Origin: Laccaria trichodermophora
Taxonomy: Eukaryota > Basidiomycota > Agaricomycetes > Agaricales > Hydnangiaceae
Length of the DNA: 64,000 nt
Assembly (NCBI GenBank): GCA_018417955.1
Contig: JACTVC010000004.1
Span: forward strand, 2,356,001-2,420,000
Reading direction: 5' to 3'
Shown here: in pieces, positions 35,281-47,090 of the stretch
Layout of the letters: the number at the start of each line of letters is the position of its first letter
Numbering within the stretch: the first letter of the stretch is position 1
The notes under the pieces: model-generated
Told to the model about the DNA's origin: nothing
The model's database searches: none
The model's input: the letters and a program-made list of their open reading frames with translations, nothing else
Program-made: the position numbers and the translations under genes

Positions 35281-35618
35281 GTGGAGAGCACCATTTGTCA
35301 TGCAGAGGTTGTGGAGCTGGGCACACTTGATGATGTAGGCACTCGTCATTGTTGCATCATGTTGTTGTTGTTGTGTTGTGTTGTTGTTGTTGCATTGCAT
35401 TGTTGTCATTGTGTTGCATCATTGTCGTTGCATTGTGTTGCCATCATTGCATTGCGTCACTGTGGTGTCGCATTGTTGTTGTGTTGTGTTGTTGTCATTG
35501 TGTCGCGTTGTTGTCACGTTGCCGTTGTGTTGCATTTTGGCAATCGTCAGTGGGATGGGTTGGGATGAAGGAGGGGGGGGGCCTTACCTTTGAATGACAA
35601 TGACATCATTCATCGTTT

Positions 35619-35648
35619 GGTTGCCACATTGCTATCAGCAACGTGGCA
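35619..35648 (+). repeat. Conserved hairpin of the GT-module, copy 2
   Basis: GGTTGCCACATTGC pairs with GCAACGTGGCA across TATCA. Same position in the module as 6335-6366. Confidence 0.6.
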
Positions 35649-36060
35649 TTGGTGACACAGTGTTCTCGTGTTCTTCATGGTGGTCGTGGTTGCCAGTTGA
35701 CAAGCATTGTGGGTGGTGGTGGTGATGATGGGTGATTGTGGTGACATGGCAATGGGTGGGCGTCGTGGACGAAGATGGTGGTTGAGAGGAGAGAGTGGTT
35801 TGTTTGTTGATGACACCCAAATCAAGTGTCAGCAAATGCCGATGCTTGATTTGGCCATCAGGAATTCCGTTCTGTCATATTCCATGAGCATTCCTTCCAG
35901 GTGATCACTGGAACCATTCTGGTGGAATTTGAATTCCATTCAAAATTCTGTGGAATTGTTTGATCAATTTGGCAGGGCCCTCTGCCAAATTTGATTCCTC
36001 TGGAATTCCAGGAATTCCCCAGATTCTGCTGGATTCTGGCAGGAATTAGTGTTGCTGCAG

Positions 36061-36360
36061 CTCCAGCTCAGAGCTGGCTGAAGCCAGGAGCTGAGCCAAG
36101 TTTAGCTGAGGCCCAGCCAGAACTGCCAAGTGATGACTCCCACAGCTCAGCTAATTCCAGCTCTGGCTAACAAGCCGGCTGGAGCTGGCAAAGCCAGTCA
36201 TAAATAGTGATTGTCCAAGTTCATTCATTCAGTCATCTCAAGCCTCATGGGTCTTGCAATAAGGTCAATAGTATACACCTTTCCATCAAGATATGTGTAA
36301 AATATACAATAAAAGTCTGTAAGGTATTTAAATTTTATCTCAGGTATTTTATCACCAGGT
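36061..36360. repeat. Short palindromic AGCTGGCT/AGCCAGCT repeats
   Basis: 36050-36180 is packed with GAGCTGGCTGAAGCCAGGAG-like words, a third flavour of the short-period inverted words seen at other element ends. The rest is AT-rich with no gene. Confidence 0.45.
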
Positions 36361-36363
36361 GTC

Positions 36364-38961
36364 TCAGGTCACTACCAGTACATTGGTTGCAATTTTGACA
36401 TCAACCTTTCTCAAAAGCATCATTGATTTCAAAATTGAGCAGCCACAGATCTCTTCACCAAACTCCTTGATCCTACACTGTGACCCCTTATGTGGGCCAG
36501 TAAACACGGTAATGACCTGGGATTTGCACTCTGGCCTTTCAGGTATCAAGTACAGAAATGGCACTTCCAACATTTTGAAACCTATCTGGACCTTGACCAC
36601 ATCTCTGACCACTCCCTTGAACTCCCTGCACTTATCTTCATGCTCACCATTATGGAAATTAGGGTTGGTATTGATGAGATGAAGGCTCAGTCTCATGTTG
36701 GCAAAGCAGCCATCTCTGAGCCAATATGGAGGAGGGGCTGCCACAATTGTGTCAGTATCTATTGACTTTGAATCAGAAACATAAATACCATCATCACCAC
36801 AGCAAGGGGTTTGTGAGCTTGGGTTCCAAGCTGGGGTCATCAGGATATCTTCTGAGTTAGGAAGCAGAGTAGATGGCCCTGCAATGGCTGGAGTCTGCAT
36901 GAGGAAAGCAGTGGGATATGGGACTGAGGGTTGTGGATCTGGCAAGGGGTAACCAGGGAACAAAAAGCTTGCCAGAGTACCAGGTGGAGGCACTGGTTCA
37001 AGCAGGTAAGTAAAATTGGTGAGAAGCTCTTGAGGCCTGGGGGGCTGAAGCCTTTTGTGGGCACTGGAAGCTAAGTAGCATCAATTTCAAAAAATAAGAG
37101 AAAAGGCTTGCATGATGTTTAGAGAATTGATGTCAAAAACTTGTGGGCATTGGAGGAGTGCCTCAAGCTTGACGAAGAGCCTTTTCTCATCAATTGTGCT
37201 TTTTACTCTGCCTCAGTAACCTCTAAAATTTCCCAGGTGATCATTACATGTTTTCCTACCAGGTGACTATTGGAGTCCCCCTTCATGACACACTTTTGTG
37301 CATCTGTGAAGGAAGCTTTCAAATCCAGGGACTCCATTCCAAAAACAAAGGGGGAGGTGAAGAACTTGACAATCCTGGGGGATACCTCTACCTACAAGAT
37401 GATGGAATGTTGATATATAATATAAAGCAAGACATTCACCTCTGTACCAGTCCTGTCATTAAAGACGCACACATAGTTGTCATCTCCATTTACTACCCAA
37501 CCTGTAACACCTTCGTGGTCTCCTGAAAGAATGCAGACTTCATCCCCTACTTTGAGATCTTTTCAAAGCGACGAAAAGGGTATGGTAGTTGTTACATCCT
37601 CCATTGTTAAAAAGACCACAGCTTCGTTTTCCATTATATCCATGATTGTTCCAAAAAGCCCCCTCGAATCTCCATGAGTGATTTTCACCCCATTGCCTAT
37701 CCGAAGGATCCTGGCTGACATTCTCGCCATCATGTGCTCTTGGACGTTGAGAGGAATGTCCGAGCAGGCACTAAAAAGTTCAAATTCCCTCAACGTTGGT
37801 ACTACAACTTCTGCAGTGTACCAATCTGTGTTGACTTCTGAGAAATATGCATATCCATCAGCATCGTACAATACTCTGTGGAATGAACACAAGCTGTTGC
37901 ACTCTTGAAAGGCCCAACAAAACCATTGCTTCGCCAGTGTTGGATTGAAAAGGGCTTGGCAAGGTTGCCCTGGTGCTGAAGCTCTTCTATGTAGCTTGCG
38001 ATCAGGCTTGTAGGCTGCTGCGAACTCATTGTCCATCTCATCATTTCTGTCCTCATATGCAATAAGCTGGCTTCCTTTGACTTTGGCAGCAGGTGGGTCA
38101 TAATCAACATGTGGTACCACAAGGAGGTTGATGAGTAAGGTGGGATAAGTGTGAACCTCCCAAATGAAGGCAAGATCTCTTTTGTAGATCCCACGGTGCA
38201 GTCGAACCCATGAATGAGGCTTTGGCTGAAAGGTATCCAGAACATTGAAGATGGAGGGGTTGGGATTGGGTACATGGAAAGTCTTTGAGAGCATCATGTT
38301 GGGTATGCCATTACAGACTTGTCGAATCATCTCCTCTGAACCACCTTCAAAAAACACTCTACCAGGTAGAGCTTTCCAGCCAAAGGCTGCTGGGGGTCGA
38401 AACCATGCAGGAAACCTAGGGTCCATGAGCCACCGATGGACTCGACAGACTATCTGCTCCTCATATCCAGGCTAAGTAGAAAGTCATTACAAACATGAGC
38501 TTCAAAGATTGGATTAGTGTTACCTTGACAAGAACCATACATAAAGACTCCTTTCCAATATCTTGAATGTCTTCTTCCACAATATGTTGATGAGCCATGG
38601 TGCACTCGAGAAAGCTTTCCCAAAACACATCGTCATTGGATGGCATCAACACTTTGTGAAGAAGGTTGCAGTGGGCATCTCCCAAGATCGACTCATCAAT
38701 GTCTTCATCATTGTTGATAAGATCACCTTGAAAAGAATTAGAAGGTGTACTAACTATCATTACAATATATAATACACACCTTTGTTGCCATCATTCTCAT
38801 TGTCAGTTTCCACCTCTGATACATCCGCTTTGAGATCTAGGAATTGAAGAACTTGCAGCATCTATTGCATGATTAGCTTGCTAAGAAATCTCACAAGAAT
38901 AAAGAGAACTTGCCTCGAGTTTTCTACATTTCATTGGTCTCTTAGTGTATTCTGCTTCCAT
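36364..38961 (-). pseudogene. Spt5-like NGN/KOW protein, broken copy
   Basis: Resembles the Spt5-like family that is greatly expanded in mushroom genomes. True Spt5 binds RNA polymerase II and aids elongation; whether the expanded copies do is unknown. Start at 38961 (MEAEYTKRPMKCRKLE), then small exons with the acidic stretch FLDLKADVSEVETDNENDG and then HIVEEDIQDIGKES. An intron ends before PGYEEQIVCRVHRWL (NGN-like). A KOW-like segment follows (WVRLHRGIYKRDLAFIWEVH, then LVVPHVDYDP), later KITHGDSRGLFGTIMDI and KVGDEVCILSGDHEGVTGWV. The C-terminal exon (37060-36364) has HKRLQPPRPQELLTNFTYLL, TPAWNPSSQTP and VITVFTGPHKGSQC. Breaks: in-frame TGA at 37563-37565, TGA at 37213-37215 inside GNFRGY-stop-GRVK, and a one-base frame change just before that. 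Both TGAs fit CGA-to-TGA change. Confidence 0.65.
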
Positions 38962-40932
38962 GATGATTTCCTGGTATTTCTATTACATTAGAGTCATCTA
39001 GAATTCAGTTACTAGCATGCACAAACATTTCTAAAAGCTATATACTCTACAAACTACATGGATGGTGCACGAAGATGGGAAAGAAGCTTGAAATGGTTTG
39101 CAGGCTGTTTATCTTTCGTTGACTTTAGGGCCAGTTGCTTTCCATCATGTGGGCGCCACTGTTCGCCAAAAAGGACAGCCATGGTGGCATTCTGTTGTGG
39201 GCTGAATAAAAGAAGTTATTAGTTTAGTTACAATGAGATATGTAGGCATTGAAGGTGTACCTGTTATCCTTGTTGTAATCAATGATGATATTCTACATGT
39301 AATAAATGGGAGGGGGAACTTATTGGTGCTTTGTATTTGTGACAACACATCATATTATAATACAACAACAGTGTTTCCCACAGGAGACAAGACAATCTGG
39401 CTTCTGATTGGCTGAGCCAATTTGGGCATTTTTTTTCCCACCACCCGCGTTGACATGGATGACTCAATAAGAAAAAAAGTACTCTTCCAATCATGTGTTA
39501 AATGTCCTCAAGCCCGCAACCTTCAACAATACCACTGGCCCTTGGCCCTTGCTTCCCATTCTGTCACCATACCATATCTTTCTGGAATGTTCGGACTGCT
39601 AGGACCCTTGCAGTGCACTTCAAGATCACAAGGGAGGTGCTCCAGTTGCAAACTTCCAACATGTACGGTGATCACCAGTGCCCACAAACAATATGTAAGT
39701 ATTTTTCCCTTTCATTGGCCCCCAGGAAGTCATATGCCACTCAATAGGACTGATGAAAACCTCAATACACTGCAATAATATCAAACTTGGAACCGTGAAG
39801 CTCTTCATACAAAACGCAAACATGGATGCAAGCCCTCACTGCTGTCAAACTCCAGCACCAAGACCTGAAACACCAACACCCCAACTGAGCAAGCAAGGAT
39901 GAATACATGTGAAACTTGGAATAATAACCTGCAAGACAGTCCCAGAAGGTGACATCCCTGCAATACGCAAGATGAAAACCTTGTGTCGGATCCACCTGAC
40001 GCTGAAGGTCAGCAAGAAGGGTTGCTCTGAGCCATAGGGTGTGTAATATCAACTCATTTTGTGAAAATAAGCATCACCTTCCCCCTTTTTTTTAGATCCC
40101 TCTCACTCCTCTTCCGAATCACATACTATTACCCTGCGCTTCTTTCTACACAAATGGCCATTGGCACTAATCATCACATTATCTCACCCTGGCGGCAGCA
40201 GGTGCAACCAACTCAAAGAGATCCGTCACTCTGCAAAACCGGCACCAACAAGCCCATCTTCAACGCAACCAAGCATCACAGACCAACCAATGTATTTATC
40301 ATTTTGTCCTCCAAGACTCATGCACTCAATGGATCCATTTTTTTCTTTTTTGTTGAATAGCTACTCCCAATGCCTGCTCTTTGGCTCAGCAATGACAGTG
40401 CGAGCATGAAGCACAACAGCAACAAAGTGTTAGCAGAGTTTAGAGTCAGCAGAGTAAGTACATTGTAAGTACATGACTATTATCAAGAAAGGATGGTATC
40501 GGCTATTCCGACATATTTCCACTTGAGGTATGGCATGACCACCTTTGGTCCCCAAGTGTGGGAACTAAGTCCACCTACAGTAATGTACATGTAAATACTC
40601 AGAAAATAGGAAGAGGGTGGGCAACTATCATGATAGAGTGAGCTATTGTAATGACAACCCTAGAGAAGAAAAGAAATTCGCACCTAGCTGAGGGAGTGAA
40701 CTCAACCAATCATGAGCATTATCAAGAAAGGTCCCATGCAAATGCATGGGTATCGAATTATATAAGTACAATAATATAACATATAAACATAACTAAAATA
40801 CAAGAGGTTCTACATATGAGCTGGTTTACATATGGCAGGGGGTCTAAGGAGGGTCTACATATGAGGAGGGATGGGGGAGTGGAGAAGAAAGAAAAAGAAG
40901 CATGAAGGATGCTGAAGCATTATATATCCAGG
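38962..40932. other. No convincing gene
   Basis: Upstream region of the Spt5-like copy, followed by AT-rich, CpG-poor DNA. The ORFs are short and unsupported. Confidence 0.45.
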
Positions 40933-41055
40933 GCACTTTAGGGCTGCTTTTGATTTAGGGCAGGCATGGAATGTTGAGGGCAGGCATGGAACATTAAGGG
41001 CAGGTGTAGAAAAATGTTCCATGCCTGCCCTCAATCAAAAGTGGCCCTAAAGTGC
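40933..41055. repeat. Fold-back repeat with internal direct repeats
   Basis: The left arm (GCACTTTAGGGCTGCTTTTG) and right arm (CAAAAGTGGCCCTAAAGTGC) are inverse, and the interior continues AGGGCAGGCATGGAA paired with TTCCATGCCTGCCCT. The left arm holds three direct copies of AGGGCAGGCATGGAA, the third degenerate. No coding potential. Confidence 0.7.
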
Positions 41056-41886
41056 TGGAATGTTCTTCACTTTTCTTTTCTTTTCCTTTCCCCATCCCTC
41101 CTTCCATGTTAGATATAGTAGTTACATTATGGTAGTTACATTCTAAAATGGGATGTGTAAATTATTGGATGATGACTCTATTTAGTATAACTGTAGATCT
41201 ATCATCCTTGTCATCCCTGAAACATATGCTGATTTTCGTGGACATGATTAGAATTTGAGGTCCGACTGTATCTGTAATTTTGAACTTTTGACCTATCATT
41301 ATGAAAACGGCTGTAATGTGTCTGGACACACAATGGATAATGCGCCTGGACATGTGATGGGTGACACACCCAGATATGTGATTGATAATGTGCCTGGATG
41401 CACGATGCCTGGTGGATAATGCACATTCATCTGTGGACCCAAAGCCTTGGTATGGGATTGGAATACTCTATGATCTCTATTGATCACGCCAAAGAAGCCT
41501 TCTCTTGTGTTCTTCATTATGGATAAAGGTCAGCCTTACTCCATCACTATTAACCTCATGTTCATTTCACTTTCTTGGCAGATTCCTTGTGCCCTTTGCA
41601 AGTTTCTCAATTGAGGCTGGTGTGGACAATGTGATGACAATGTGGGTGGAAGATCGGAGGATGATAGATTCTGTTTGTCAATCATGCCTCAAATTATTTC
41701 TGTGGTGCTAACATTCATGTAAAGGATTTCATCGATAACAACAAGGACCCTGCTGAGCTGGATGAAGCTACTCCTCAACAGCTCCCTGATTGAGAGGTGT
41801 ACTTGTCTTATTCTAATCACATTTGACACTTTAGGCTGTAAAGCCTCAAGTTAGTTATCTGTAATGCCTTAGTAGATGAGATGAGG
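41056..41886. other. Gene-poor; possible C-terminal exon remnant
   Basis: 41320-41410 carries imperfect tandem GGATAATGCGCCTGGACATG words. A plus-strand reading ending near 41794 (NHASNYFCGANIHVKDFIDN, then PAELDEATPQQLPD-stop) looks protein-like and may be the tail of a lost gene. I cannot extend it. Confidence 0.3.
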
Positions 41887-42168
41887 ACTTTACACTCCCC
41901 CACATATTCCAGTTGGACTCCAGATGGACTCCGGCAGACTCCAGATGGATTACTGTTGTTCATCCAGATTTTTTCTTTGGTGGCAACCCAGCCAAATGTT
42001 AGTCTAGGATCCACCTGGACTCCAACTGGACTCCAGGTCCACCATCTGGACTGCATGGACTCCACCTCATAACACAGTCAACCAGCCAGACACCATATGG
42101 AGTCCAGCCAGAGTTTACAATTTCTGTTTATTTATTATTGTTATTATTAGACTAGAAAAAAAGAATGC

Positions 42169-42245
42169 CTTTACCAGGAATTGAACACTTGAACACTTGA
42201 GCAGCTGTTACTGCTGCAATAAACCACTACACCATGAAGGCTTTG
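42169..42245 (-). mobile_element. tRNA-derived SINE-like copy 1
   Basis: Read on minus: an A-box-like TGGTGTAGTGGTT, then a B-box-like GTTCAATTCCTGG about 40 nt later, followed by an AT-rich tail with CTAATAATAACAATAAT. The copy at 50326-50408 has the same order and a similar tail. The cloverleaf is imperfect, so it is not a working tRNA gene. Confidence 0.45.
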
Positions 42246-42819
42246 TCTGCCTTATAACTTTTACACATCATATACCCTCGCTCCCAGCATGTTCTGAAAG
42301 GACATTGGCTTTGTTGCCATGTCGTTGTCTTTTGTCTTCCCACCACCACCTTCCCACCATCTCCAATCTCATTCGACACACCCAACCACTGTACCTTGTC
42401 CAAACTGACATCACAACAACGGCAACCCCACACAACAACACCACACCCCAACAACAGCCCACAACCACCACCGAGGCTGATGACAAGCACCACCCATGAC
42501 ATGATGACATGTCAACGACACGTGACAACGATGACATGCAACGCCAACAACACACAATGACAACAATGTGACACATAACAACAACAACAACAACATGTGA
42601 CGACAATGACACACAAGGACAACAACACACGATGACAACAACACGTGACAACAACAACACACAATGACAATGACACATGACAACAATGACGACATGCAAG
42701 ACACAACAATGGTGACACACAACACACGACTGTGACAACGGCGACATGTGATGACAATGAACGGCTGCCCTGGGACAACAATACAACACCCACACAGGAC
42801 GCAACGAGGGCCAAGCACC

Positions 42820-43290
42820 ACCACTCCTTCCTCTCTCCATTACTCACCACCCCCTCCCATGCTGCTCACTACTCCCCCTTCCATTCCTCTCTCCCTCCTC
42901 TCCTTTCTTTCCACTCTCCCTCCATTCCACTCTTCCTCCATTCCACTCTCCCTTCTCCCTTTCCCTTCCCCACCATTCCTCTGTCCCCATCCAATCCTCT
43001 CTACCCCCCCCTCTATTCCTCTTTCCCTTCTCCCTTTCCATCCCCCCTCCATTCCTCTTCCTTCTCCCTTCCATTTCCTCCCCCTCCATTCCTCTCTACC
43101 CCCTCCCTCCATTCCTCTTTCCCTTCTCCCTTTCCCTCCCCCCTCCCTTCCTCTCTCCCTTCTCCCTTCCTTTCCCTCCCCCTCCATTCCTCTCTACCCC
43201 CTCTCTCCATTCCTATTTTCCTATTTCCCTTTCCCTCCCCCCTCCATTCCTGATCACCACTCCCAGCCCCCCCCCACTCCTTCCCCCCTC
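42820..43290 (+). repeat. Pyrimidine-rich (CCATTCCTCT) tract
   Basis: Repeated words of the type CCCTCCATTCCTCTCTCCCT and CTTCTCCCTTTCC. It yields spurious Pro/Ser-rich ORFs. Inverted equivalent of the purine tract at 34950-35280. Confidence 0.8.
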
Positions 43291-43867
43291 TCTGTAACAT
43301 AGAATGTAGTAAAATCAACTTATGTAGTTGCTAATATACTTCAATTTTCTTTGTCTCATGAAATCTAAGTATCTCAATTATCAACTTAAGGTCTAAGTCT
43401 GGTGGAGTCCAGACAGAGTATACAGACTCCAGATAGACTCCACCTGGATGATCCAGAAATATAGACATTTGGTTGTATGATAGTTGGACTCCATTTGGAC
43501 TCTGGAAATCCAGCTGGAGTCTGCCAGAGTCCAACTGGACTATGTGGGGGAGTGTAAAGTACACTGAGGTGCTATGGTTCTGTATAAAATACCAAACAAT
43601 ATCTCTATCCCTGTAAATCACCCAGCTTCCGTAATGGCCGAGGTAGAGTCAGAAAACCGATGCAGCAGCCAGCACCTCCTTGTACAGCTGGCTGTAGAGC
43701 AGCGCCAGTCAACTTTCATGAAGATCCCAGTTCTGGAGAAGAATTCAACTTCACTCCCTTGGACGAACATTCTGCTGGTGAAGATGTACAGCATGTACAA
43801 TGACCAATCTCTCCTGTGAGTGTTGAGCCTGTAGCTGGCTCTGCTGCCTCCACCAGACTTGTCATGC

Positions 43868-44760
43868 CTTCTGAGCAAGCCTCAGAACCCTCATGGAGCT
43901 GAACAGCCCCAGATATTGATTTTTTCTTTGAGCGCAGATCCAAGGCACCTCCAGTAAGCAGAACTCTATGTAAGCTATGCAGGTACATGGTCCTCCATAA
44001 TTTTATACATTGTACTGACAAGGATTGTTATGTAGGGTGAATGGGATAGACTTGTGCCAGGGTGCAGGCAGCTTCTCAGCGAGCACCTCAAATGGTCCAT
44101 TGCACAGCCACCTCCTAAGCCGCCACAAGGATCCATATCTCCAGAAGTGTTGTGAAATGAGATGGAAAGTCCCTGCACTTGCAAGTGAAACTGGAACAGC
44201 CTCTGTGCCCCCAGGACGTGGAACACAATTTCTGCCATTTTCCCAGGAGGCATTGATACAGCATCTTCTGAATTTCATTGTTGCAGACAATCAGGTTTGT
44301 AAAGCACTTTTAATGTTTGGTATTAGTCTAACCTTCTTCATAGTCTATAAATGTTGTTGAATGCCCAGAATTTTGACAGCTCCTCTTGCTTTTATGTAAA
44401 GACCTCAAGGACAAAGACATTCCCCACCAAACAAAGATGCATGAATCCATTATCAAGGCATGCCATGCGTATTTCAAGGTCCTAAAACAGGAATCAGCAG
44501 TACGTTGTTTCAATTGACTGCTTTGTTTCCTTGTATTCACTGATCACTCTAGGATGTGCCAGGATGAATTTCCTACATGGCAGATATTTGGTCAACAAAA
44601 GCTCGGTACCCATACCTGGCCATTACCACACATTGGATACATAGAGACAAGTCTACCAAGGGTCTTCAGCTGCATTCTACACTCATTGCATTTCACTGTC
44701 TTCGAGGACACTTCAGTCACCCACCTTGAACAAGCTATTAGCCTTGTAAAATGTAAGAAT
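43868..44760 (+). pseudogene. hAT-family transposase relic with BED finger
   Basis: hAT transposases cut and paste DNA elements; this is a dead N-terminal part. Order: DIDFFFERRSKAPPVSRTLC and KLCR (first zinc-ligand pair), an intron ending TATGTAG, then TSNGPLHSHLLSRHKDP (second pair). Next comes FSQEALIQHLLNFIVADNQ, a second intron, VECPEF-stop-QLLLLLCKDLKD, IPHQTKMHESIIKAYHAYFK and VLKQESA. A third intron precedes VPG-stop-ISYMADIWS and YPYLAITTHWI, then LIAFHCLRGHFS. TGA stops at 44374-44376 and 44575-44577 sit where arginine is expected, and the frame is lost after RGHFSH. The catalytic domain beyond this is absent. It abuts the right end of the TIR element at 43560, but no link is shown. 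Confidence 0.7.
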
Positions 44761-44769
44761 GTATCCAGG

Positions 44770-45379
44770 CTAATAGGTTGTGTGGCCATTTATTTTTCTT
44801 GCCTTGGGAGAAAATATAATATTGAATTGGGTAGAAAATGTTTGACCTTCAATATTGTGACCAGAAATATTTGGGTAGATAAATTGTGTTCAAAAATATC
44901 CTAGTCAAGTGAAAGTGGTCAGAAATATTTGAAGTGTTTCAGACTGGTAAGAAATGTTTGAGCCAAGTCAAACTGGTCAGAAATATTTGAGGTGTGCCAA
45001 AGTGGCTAGAAATATTTCAGTGGTGTGACATTGCTTGGATATATTCTAAGCATGTCACACTGCTGAAAAATATTTTAGCCTTGTCACATGGCTCAAACAT
45101 ATCCAACCAGTGTCACAGGGTATCTGGGGTCCCAATTTCAAGAAAAAAACTTGGTTTTTCTGGTGCAGTTTTCTCATCATTTTGTACATTGCTTTTTTTT
45201 TTCCCTCAAAACTCATCTAAGTTCGTTCTCACCAATACCCTGCTTCTGTCTGCCATTTTCACCACTCTAAGTCTGTTTTCACCAACATCCCACTTCTCTC
45301 TGTCATGTTCACACCACTCTAAGGTTGTTTTCACCAACACCCCACTTCTCTCTGTCATGTTCACCACTCTAAATCTGTA
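44770..45379. repeat. Short tandem degenerate repeats (GTCAGAAATATTTGAG type)
   Basis: 44830-45110 repeats AAATATTT with GTCA/TCACA words at roughly 40-bp spacing. 45220-45370 repeats CACCACTCTAA, TTTTCACCAACACC and CCACTTCTCTCTGTCATGTT three times. No gene. Confidence 0.55.
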
Positions 45380-45870
45380 ATGATGACGACAATGGCAGTT
45401 ACACTGTTGGTTATGTTGTCGTCATTGTCCCTCATCCATCTGCGTCGGATACTTGCCACGTCGCTCGTGGGGTCGTTCATAGGTCAGGGGCCGTGGGGGG
45501 GCGCCGTTTGTCGGTTTTCATGGGCGCTGGTCATTGATTGGCGTGGGCATTGGTCATCGATTGCTGTGGGTGCTGTTCGTCAATTGGTGTGGGTGTTGGT
45601 CATTGATTGGCGTGGGTGCTGGTTGTCAATTGGCATGGGCGTTGGTCATCAATTGGCATGGGTGCTGGTCATTGGCCATCAATTGGTGTGGGTGCTGGTC
45701 GTTGTTTGCCTGTCATTGTTTCCATTGCTTGTTGTTGTTGTTGTTGTTGTTGTTGTGTGTTGTTGTTTTGGGGCATTGGTCATCATTTGCTGGTTGTTCT
45801 CATTGTGGGTGGGGCAGTCGTTGCCATTTGTGGGCAGCCGGGGTTGTTTGTCATGGGGGTCGTGAGCAGT
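45380..45870 (+). repeat. GT-module, CpG-containing copy
   Basis: Shares GTCCCTCATCCATCTGCGTC with the module at 53360 (TCATCAGTCTGCGTCGTGG). Contains repeated TTGGTCATTGATTGGCGTGGG words of about 24-30 bp (45530-45710) and a (TTG)n run near 45740. It ends at a terminal-like sequence starting at 45871. Confidence 0.6.
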
Positions 45871-46967
45871 ACTTTACCCTCCCCATGAGTTCCGGTGGAC
45901 TCCAGCGGACTCCCATAGAATGTCGGAATTCCATCCGGAGTCTGCCGGAATGGTAGGAATCTCAAATTCCAGTGGATTCTGCTGGATTCTGAATGGAATT
46001 CCAATGGATTCCACCAGATTCTGAATGGAATTCCAATGGATTCCACCAGATTCTGAATGGAATTCCAGAAGACTGATTAGTGCTGATCAGAACTGAGCTA
46101 GAGGTCAGGTGATATGAGCTGTATTTATTGAAGTCAGAAATTCAAACCTCCTTATAAAATTCACAAGTAAATTAGATCAAATAATGATGTATTTCAATTA
46201 TAAGACAAAATATATTAAACTACATACAGTGTATACTAGAGAGGGAGGGGATGGGCAAGGAAGGGGCAGGAAATGAGGAGGGAAGGGGGAAGGGAAAAGG
46301 GAAAAGGGAAAAGGGAAAAGGGAAAAGGGAAAAGGGAAAAGGGAAAAGGGAAAAGGGAAAAGGGAAAAGGGAAAAGGGAAAAGGGAAAAGGGAAAAGGGA
46401 AAAGGGAGGGGAGAGGGAAAAGGGAGGGGGCTCGTTGTCGTCATGGGCGCTCGTCGACGTTGTCAGTTGACATGGTTGTCATCGTCCTCGTCGTCTGTTG
46501 ATGTGTGGCCGTCTCGTCGTCGCCGACGTGTCGTCCGTTGACGTGACATGACGTTGACGTTGCCGTTGTCGTTGTCGTCCATTGACGTGTCGTCCTCGTC
46601 ATCGTCCGTCATCATGCGTTGATGTGTGGCCGTCCTCGTCGTTGCTGATGTGTCATCTGTTGTTGTCGTGCATTGATGTGTCGTGTCATTGTTGTTGTCC
46701 GTTAACGTGTTGTTGATGTGTTGTTGTTGTCGTCCGTTGTTGTCATCCATTGACATGTCGTTGTCCTCATCGTCTGTTGATGTGTGGCTGTCGTTGTTGT
46801 CACTGACGTGTCATCGTCCATTGTTGTTGTCGTGTTGTTGTCCATTGTTGTTGTCATTGTCCGTTGGCGTGGGCGTGATTGGAGGTGACCACGCTGGTCA
46901 CGGTGACAGTGGTGGTGGTTGTGGTTGTGGTTGTGGACAGCAAAACAGAGATGCTGATGGTGGAGTG
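45871..46967. mobile_element. Modular element of the same family, right end not seen
   Basis: Starts ACTTTACCCTCCCCATGAGT, close to the TIR of 41887-43560, followed by GGACTCCAGCGGACTCC and GGATTCCACCAGATTCTG repeats (two near-identical copies at 45980-46065). Then come an AATGATGTATTTCAATTATA block shared with 34.8 kb, the (GGGAAAA)n purine tract and a GTCGTC-rich module to about 46.93 kb. The matching right terminus is missing, perhaps lost where the palindrome at 46968 joined. Confidence 0.5.
46289..46405 (+). repeat. Heptanucleotide satellite (GGGAAAA)n
   Basis: About 16 near-perfect 7-bp units. Because 7 is not a multiple of 3, it gives overlapping Lys/Gly/Glu and Phe/Pro ORFs in many frames, none meaningful. 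Confidence 0.9.
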
Positions 46968-47090
46968 GTCCCTACCACTTTTATCATAAAACACTGGCAA
47001 CTGCCAGCACAACGATTTGTTAATTGCCTAGGTTTTTTATGAAATGAGATAACATGGCAAACCTTATGAAATGTATCTCATTTCCTTCAA

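Larger units (their letters stand above)
34456..36060. mobile_element. Non-autonomous modular element (GT-module family), CpG-poor copy
   Basis: The left end ACTTTCCATTCCTCCACTGA resembles the terminal sequence of 41887-43560, followed by GATTCCAG/GGAATCCA subterminal repeats. Inside are a block with TTTACTACATTCAGTGTATCC shared (inverted) with 43.3 kb and with 46.2 kb, a purine tract (34950-35280), a GT-module (35281-35830) with the conserved hairpin, and a second set of TTCC/GGAA repeats (35855-36060). The right end AACACTAATTCCTGCCAGAA (minus strand) resembles the left subterminal sequence. No transposase. Confidence 0.55.
41887..43560. mobile_element. 1.67-kb non-autonomous DNA element with clear TIRs
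   Basis: The terminal inverted repeats begin ACTTTACACTCCCCCACATA and stay matched, with one mismatch, through TCCAGTTGGACTC on both ends. Subterminal regions are dense in TGGACTCCAG words. The interior has a tRNA-like SINE insertion, a GACAACAACAAC module (42400-42800, the GT-module inverted), a pyrimidine tract (42820-43290) and an ACATAGAATGTAGTAAA block. No transposase, so trans-mobilised. No convincing target duplication (flanks GAGG and ACAC). Confidence 0.7.

Noticed and set aside
42169..42245. Functional tRNA gene
   Set aside because: A- and B-box words are present, but acceptor and T stems do not pair well and the 3' end runs into an AT-rich tail. SINE-like relic preferred.
42732..43302. 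170-190-codon Pro/Ser-rich ORFs
   Set aside because: By-products of a pyrimidine tract. Every frame is open and the composition is that of the repeat.
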